From: Spirochaeta_B sp964398645 | GTDB taxonomy: Bacteria > Spirochaetota > Spirochaetia > DSM-27196 > DSM-8902 | Direction: 5' to 3' | Assembly (NCBI GenBank): GCA_964398645.1 | Contig: CAYNNU010000086.1 | Location: 1-9,140, forward strand | Length of the DNA stretch: 9,140 nt | Shown: positions 6,938-9,140 of the stretch, one piece after another | Position numbering within the stretch: position 1 is the first letter of the stretch | Layout of the letters: each line of letters begins with the position of its first letter | Translations under genes and position numbers: made by a program | Notes under the pieces: generated by a model | What the model saw: the letters and a program-made list of their open reading frames with translations, nothing else | What the model was told of the DNA's origin: nothing | Database searches by the model: none

Positions 6938-6965
6938 TTGACAATACGGCAGATTGTAATAGTAT
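6938..6965 (+). promoter_or_regulatory. Promoter of the mraZ (dcw) operon
   Basis: A perfect -35 box TTGACA (6938-6943) is followed after 16 bp by TAGTAT (6960-6965), which matches TATAAT at four of six positions. Transcription would begin near 6972, just before the first of the four MraZ-type repeats. The placement directly upstream of mraZ is the normal position of the cluster's main promoter. Confidence 0.68.
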
Positions 6966-6977
6966 GAGAATACAAAA

Positions 6978-7012
6978 GTGGGAGAAAGTGGTAATAGCTG
7001 GGGTTTAGTGGT
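6978..7012 (+). promoter_or_regulatory. MraZ operator: four GTGGK-type direct repeats
   Basis: Four pentamers start exactly 10 bp apart: GTGGG (6978), GTGGT (6988), CTGGG (6998) and GTGGT (7008). All share TGGK. E. coli MraZ is known to bind TGGGN direct repeats separated by 5-bp spacers in front of its own gene, and this is the same spacing, with four copies instead of three. The array begins just after the expected transcription start and its last copy overlaps the mraZ ribosome binding site, so bound MraZ should repress the operon. Confidence 0.8.
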
Positions 7013-7014
7013 GG
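7010..7014 (+). promoter_or_regulatory. Ribosome binding site deciding the mraZ start
   Basis: GGTGG lies 7 nt before ATG 7022 but only 4 nt before GTG 7019. This favours ATG 7022, as does the usual MraZ N-terminus (Met, two residues, Gly, X, Tyr). The site overlaps the fourth operator repeat. Confidence 0.5.
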
Positions 7015-7021
7015 ATAAGTG

Positions 7022-7465
7022 ATGTTAACTGGAGATTACAGGAATACATTGGATGAGAAGGGGCGCCTTCTTGTTCCGTCGCGTATCCGCACTGAACTTT
7101 CCGGCGGTTGTTTGGTTTTAACCCAAGGGATTGAGCGATGTATTTGGATGCTGCCGCCTGAGAACTGGCAGCGCCTTTCGCAATCCATAATGGGCTCTAC
7201 CTCTCCGTTTAGCGCTCAGGCGCGATTGATCCAGCGCAGGATCATTGCACCGGCTCAAGAAGTCGAAATCGACAAGGCCGGGCGGATTACCATACCTCCT
7301 TCCTTGCGGGAATATGCCCGCTTGAAAAAGGATTCCGTGATATTGGGTATCGCTCAATATCTCGAGATCTGGGATGCGGACGAGTATCGTACGTACCTAG
7401 AGGATAAGGAAGCAGAATTTAAAAGTGCAGCTGAAGAACTGGGAGAGCTCCTCCCGTTTTCGTAA
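7022..7465 (+). CDS. mraZ: Transcriptional regulator MraZ
   Basis: MraZ is a DNA-binding protein that forms a ring and controls the division and cell-wall cluster, usually as a repressor of its own promoter. The 147 residues hold two AbrB-like swapped-hairpin halves, each with the signature DxxxR: DEKGR at 11-15 and DKAGR at 84-88. Each is followed by the expected strand and proline (LLVPSRIR and ITIPPSLR). LEIWD near the C-terminus is also typical. Length matches the family's usual 140-155. I chose ATG 7022 over the in-frame GTG 7019, from spacing to GGTGG and from the family's N-terminus. Its operator lies directly upstream, and rsmH begins about 20 bp downstream. All key residues appear intact. 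Confidence 0.95.
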   Translation: MLTGDYRNTLDEKGRLLVPSRIRTELSGGCLVLTQGIERCIWMLPPENWQRLSQSIMGSTSPFSAQARLIQRRIIAPAQEVEIDKAGRITIPPSLREYARLKKDSVILGIAQYLEIWDADEYRTYLEDKEAEFKSAAEELGELLPFS

Positions 7466-7476
7466 GCAAATGAATG

Positions 7477-7482
7477 AGGGGA
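7477..7482 (+). promoter_or_regulatory. Ribosome binding site deciding the rsmH start
   Basis: AGGGGA sits 3 nt before ATG 7486, counted from its last base. The earlier in-frame ATG 7474 has no convincing Shine-Dalgarno in the preceding CGTAAGCAAATGA. This supports the shorter reading frame starting at 7486. Confidence 0.5.
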
Positions 7483-7485
7483 TTC

Positions 7486-8439
7486 ATGCAGCCGTATATT
7501 CATCGACCGGTAATGGCAGTCCGGGTGCTGGAAGAATTGGCACCGGATGGTCAATCACAACTGTTGATAGACGGCACGCTTGGCGAGGGGGGGCATTCAG
7601 CTGCATTTTTACAACAGTATCCGGACCTGAATGTTGTTGGTTTGGATACGGATTGGAACATAATGGAACGGGCAAAGGCCCGTCTTGCTTCATTCGGTGA
7701 CAGGGCGCGGGTATACAATACCTGGTTTGATGATTTTTTTGGGTCCTATCCATTGGATACCCGCCCTGACCGTATTCTTCTGGATTTGGGCATCAGTGTG
7801 TTTCACTATCAGGAAGGCGGACGAGGATTTAGTTTTCGTTCGGACGAACCGCTGGATATGCGTCTGCGGCCTGATAGTGAGCGTTCCGCTCGCGATGTGG
7901 TAATGCTGTCTACGGAGAAGGAATTGGCCGATATCTTGTTTCATTTTGGCGAAGAACGGTACAGCAGAAGAATTGCCCGCGCAATAGTTGCGCGGCGAGC
8001 ACAAAAAGACGTCGATACTGCTGCCGATTTGGCAGATATCATTTTTTATTCCGTTCCAAAACCGTATCGGCATGGGCGGATTCATCCAGCTACCCGGAGT
8101 TTTCAGGCTTTGCGTATTGTGGTGAACGATGAACTTGGCCGGCTTGAGCGAGCCCTTGAGGCTGCGATCGGTGTTTTAAAGCAGGGGGGGAAAATAGGGG
8201 TGATAACTTTTCATAGTCTTGAGGACAGAATTGTGAAACACTTTTTCCGTGACGCCGCGCGTAGCAGTATTCCTGATCCGCAATCAGTAAAGGGCGCTCG
8301 CGAAGTGCAGCCATTTTTGCAATTAGTCAATAAGCGTCCTTTTGTTGCCGATGAATTGGAGGTAAAGGAAAATCCTCCTTCGCGGAGCGCAAAGTTTCGA
8401 GTGGCGGAGAAAATTGCCGATATCCCGAGGTCTGTATGA
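7486..8439 (+). CDS. rsmH: 16S rRNA (cytosine1402-N4)-methyltransferase RsmH
   Basis: RsmH (MraW) uses S-adenosylmethionine to methylate N4 of C1402 in the decoding centre of 16S rRNA. The 317 residues from ATG 7486 fit the family (about 310). Visible motifs are HRPVM at 6-10, the SAM loop DGTLGEGGHS at 29-38, DLGIS at 100-104, GRGFSFRSDEPLDMRL at 112-127, then GEERYSRRIARAIV, HPATRSFQALRI, ITFHSLEDRIVKHFF and the C-terminal NPPSRSAKFRVAEK. After DLGIS the common bacterial SSPQLD is replaced by VFHYQE, which I take as a lineage variant. An in-frame ATG at 7474 would add four residues but has a weaker ribosome site. The gene contains two runs of seven G (7587-7593 and 8184-8190). Its stop overlaps ftsL by 4 bp (ATGA), so the two are probably translationally coupled. 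Confidence 0.96.
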   Translation: MQPYIHRPVMAVRVLEELAPDGQSQLLIDGTLGEGGHSAAFLQQYPDLNVVGLDTDWNIMERAKARLASFGDRARVYNTWFDDFFGSYPLDTRPDRILLDLGISVFHYQEGGRGFSFRSDEPLDMRLRPDSERSARDVVMLSTEKELADILFHFGEERYSRRIARAIVARRAQKDVDTAADLADIIFYSVPKPYRHGRIHPATRSFQALRIVVNDELGRLERALEAAIGVLKQGGKIGVITFHSLEDRIVKHFFRDAARSSIPDPQSVKGAREVQPFLQLVNKRPFVADELEVKENPPSRSAKFRVAEKIADIPRSV

Positions 8440-8711
8440 AGAAGAAAAGTATTGTTTTGTTATTGCTTATTATCCCTCTGGTTTTGTTTGCAAATGCCTA
8501 TCAGGCATTTCGTTTTGTTTCCCAGGAAAATAGGATAGTGCAGCTTGATCGCCAGCAAAGAAGGTTGGTAGAACAGAATAAACGTCATATTACAGAGCTT
8601 TCAATGTTGCGAAGCCCCGAGCGGATTCGAAGTGTTGCCAGTCAGGATTCCCGATATAGTGAGGGATTTCCCGATTCGGTTCTTTATATCTTGGAGGGGA
8701 ATAGTGATTAG
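8436..8711 (+). CDS. ftsL: FtsL-like cell division protein
   Basis: The 91-residue product has the FtsL layout: a short basic cytoplasmic start (MKKK), one membrane helix at about 5-21, a charged heptad-like coiled coil at about 28-60, and a short C-terminal tail with LRSPERIRSVA (58-68), which resembles the SPERIxxxA motif of FtsL. In other bacteria FtsL joins FtsB and FtsQ in the membrane and activates the septal FtsWI synthase. FtsL sequences diverge strongly, so the call rests on layout, the SPERI motif, and position between rsmH and a Mur ligase. ATG 8436 overlaps the rsmH stop (ATGA) and has GAGG at 8427-8430. An FtsB/DivIC-type protein is the alternative, but position favours FtsL. Confidence 0.82.
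   Translation: MKKKSIVLLLLIIPLVLFANAYQAFRFVSQENRIVQLDRQQRRLVEQNKRHITELSMLRSPERIRSVASQDSRYSEGFPDSVLYILEGNSD
8693..8699 (+). promoter_or_regulatory. Ribosome binding site deciding the murF start
   Basis: GGAGGGG lies inside the last codons of ftsL. Its GGAGG core is 6 nt before GTG 8704. It is one of the strongest Shine-Dalgarno sequences in the window and supports a GTG start for murF with an 8-bp overlap with ftsL. Confidence 0.65.
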
Positions 8712-9140
8712 TGCTGTTGGGCATCCCTTTTCGCTCGCCCTTGCTGCCCCTGTTTTGGGAGGAACCCTGCATCCGGAGACGGACAGGGCCGATACAGTTC
8801 GTTCAATCACAATCGATTCGCGCTCTGTGCGCGAAGGTTCTTTATTCGTGCCCTTGTCTGGGCGCTTTTCTGATGGGCATGATTTTATTGCTCAGGCTGT
8901 AAAAGCCGGTGCTTGTCTTGTTCTGGTAAATGAATCGCGGGCTGAATCCGTTTTTCCAACTGTGCCGGCCAAATATCATGCCCGCTTGCTGATCGTTGAT
9001 GATTCTTTGATGGCTTTGCATCGTTTGTCATCGTGGTATATGCAACAGTATTCACGTGCTTTGAGAATAGCAGTGACAGGTAGTAACGGAAAGACAACAA
9101 CAAAAGAATGTATTGCTGCAGTTCTTGGGCAGGAGTATGC
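8704..9140 (+). CDS. murF: UDP-MurNAc-tripeptide-D-Ala-D-Ala ligase MurF, N-terminal part (3' end outside window)
   Basis: MurF is the cytoplasmic ATP-dependent ligase that adds D-Ala-D-Ala to UDP-MurNAc-tripeptide, the last step of soluble peptidoglycan precursor synthesis. The frame is open from GTG 8704 to the window end: 145 complete codons of an expected 450 or so. The N-terminal substrate domain is clear: IDSRSVREGSLFVPLSG, then DGHDFIAQAVKAGACLVLV. The P-loop GSNGKTT is at residues 126-132, followed by TKE. GSNGKTTTKE is the MurF form, whereas MurE usually has GTNGKTT. The start is set by GGAGGGG at 8693-8699 and by the absence of an earlier in-frame start; GTG overlaps the ftsL stop by 8 bp. 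This places murF directly after ftsL, skipping ftsI and murE. Confidence 0.92.
   Translation, partial: MISAVGHPFSLALAAPVLGGTLHPETDRADTVRSITIDSRSVREGSLFVPLSGRFSDGHDFIAQAVKAGACLVLVNESRAESVFPTVPAKYHARLLIVDDSLMALHRLSSWYMQQYSRALRIAVTGSNGKTTTKECIAAVLGQEY

Noticed and set aside
7019..7021. GTG as the mraZ start
   Set aside because: Spacing to GGTGG is short, and ATG 7022 gives the usual MraZ N-terminus.
7474..7476. ATG 7474 as the rsmH start
   Set aside because: It has no good Shine-Dalgarno; AGGGGA before ATG 7486 and the family N-terminus favour the later start.
7690..8085. 131-codon open frame on the - strand inside rsmH
   Set aside because: It is antisense to conserved RsmH motifs, with no domain or supporting context.
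8711..8902. 63-codon + strand open frame after ftsL
   Set aside because: It overlaps the murF reading frame, which has conserved MurF motifs and a strong ribosome binding site; this frame has none.
8704..9140. MurE as the identity of the last gene
   Set aside because: The P-loop reads GSNGKTTTKE, the MurF form; MurE normally has GTNGKTT.

Overview
The window is bacterial chromosome with moderate GC and short gaps between genes. All convincing genes lie on the + strand. The gene set and several family variants suggest a spirochaete, Treponema/Spirochaeta-like. These are an MraZ-RsmH-FtsL-MurF division cluster without FtsI or MurE between FtsL and MurF, a DUF4912 protein next to a GH57 (DUF1957) branching enzyme, and lineage-type hypothetical envelope proteins. 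The taxonomic call is an inference from gene content and is only moderately sure.

Layout. (1) Bases 1-4290 look like one transcription unit: the 3' end of an NAD kinase gene, overlapping recN, an all-helical cytoplasmic protein of unknown function, a membrane-anchored beta-propeller-like protein, and a small exported protein. Neighbouring genes overlap or lie at most about 23 bp apart. (2) Bases 4291-4382 hold a 12-bp palindrome, a near-consensus sigma-70-type promoter (TTGACA, 17 bp, TACGAT) and a small hairpin that covers the ribosome binding site of the next gene. (3) Bases 4383-6761 encode a Rho_N-like/DUF4912 protein followed 3 bp later by a GH57 alpha-glucan branching enzyme, a two-gene carbohydrate-storage unit. 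(4) Bases 6762-7021 hold a hairpin terminator with a possible competing fold, a 6+2+6 inverted repeat, a second promoter, and an MraZ-type operator of four TGGK repeats at exact 10-bp spacing. (5) Bases 7022-9140 are the start of the division and cell-wall (dcw) cluster: mraZ, rsmH, ftsL and the 5' part of murF, with 4-bp and 8-bp overlaps suggesting translational coupling.

Functionally the window combines NAD(P) supply and DNA repair, an uncharacterised envelope block, glycogen-type polymer branching, and the master division/peptidoglycan operon. I see no mobile elements, tRNA, rRNA, CRISPR array or phage genes. The least explained parts are the three-gene unknown block (2059-4290), the DUF4912 partner of the branching enzyme, and the layered regulatory signals in the two intergenic regions.
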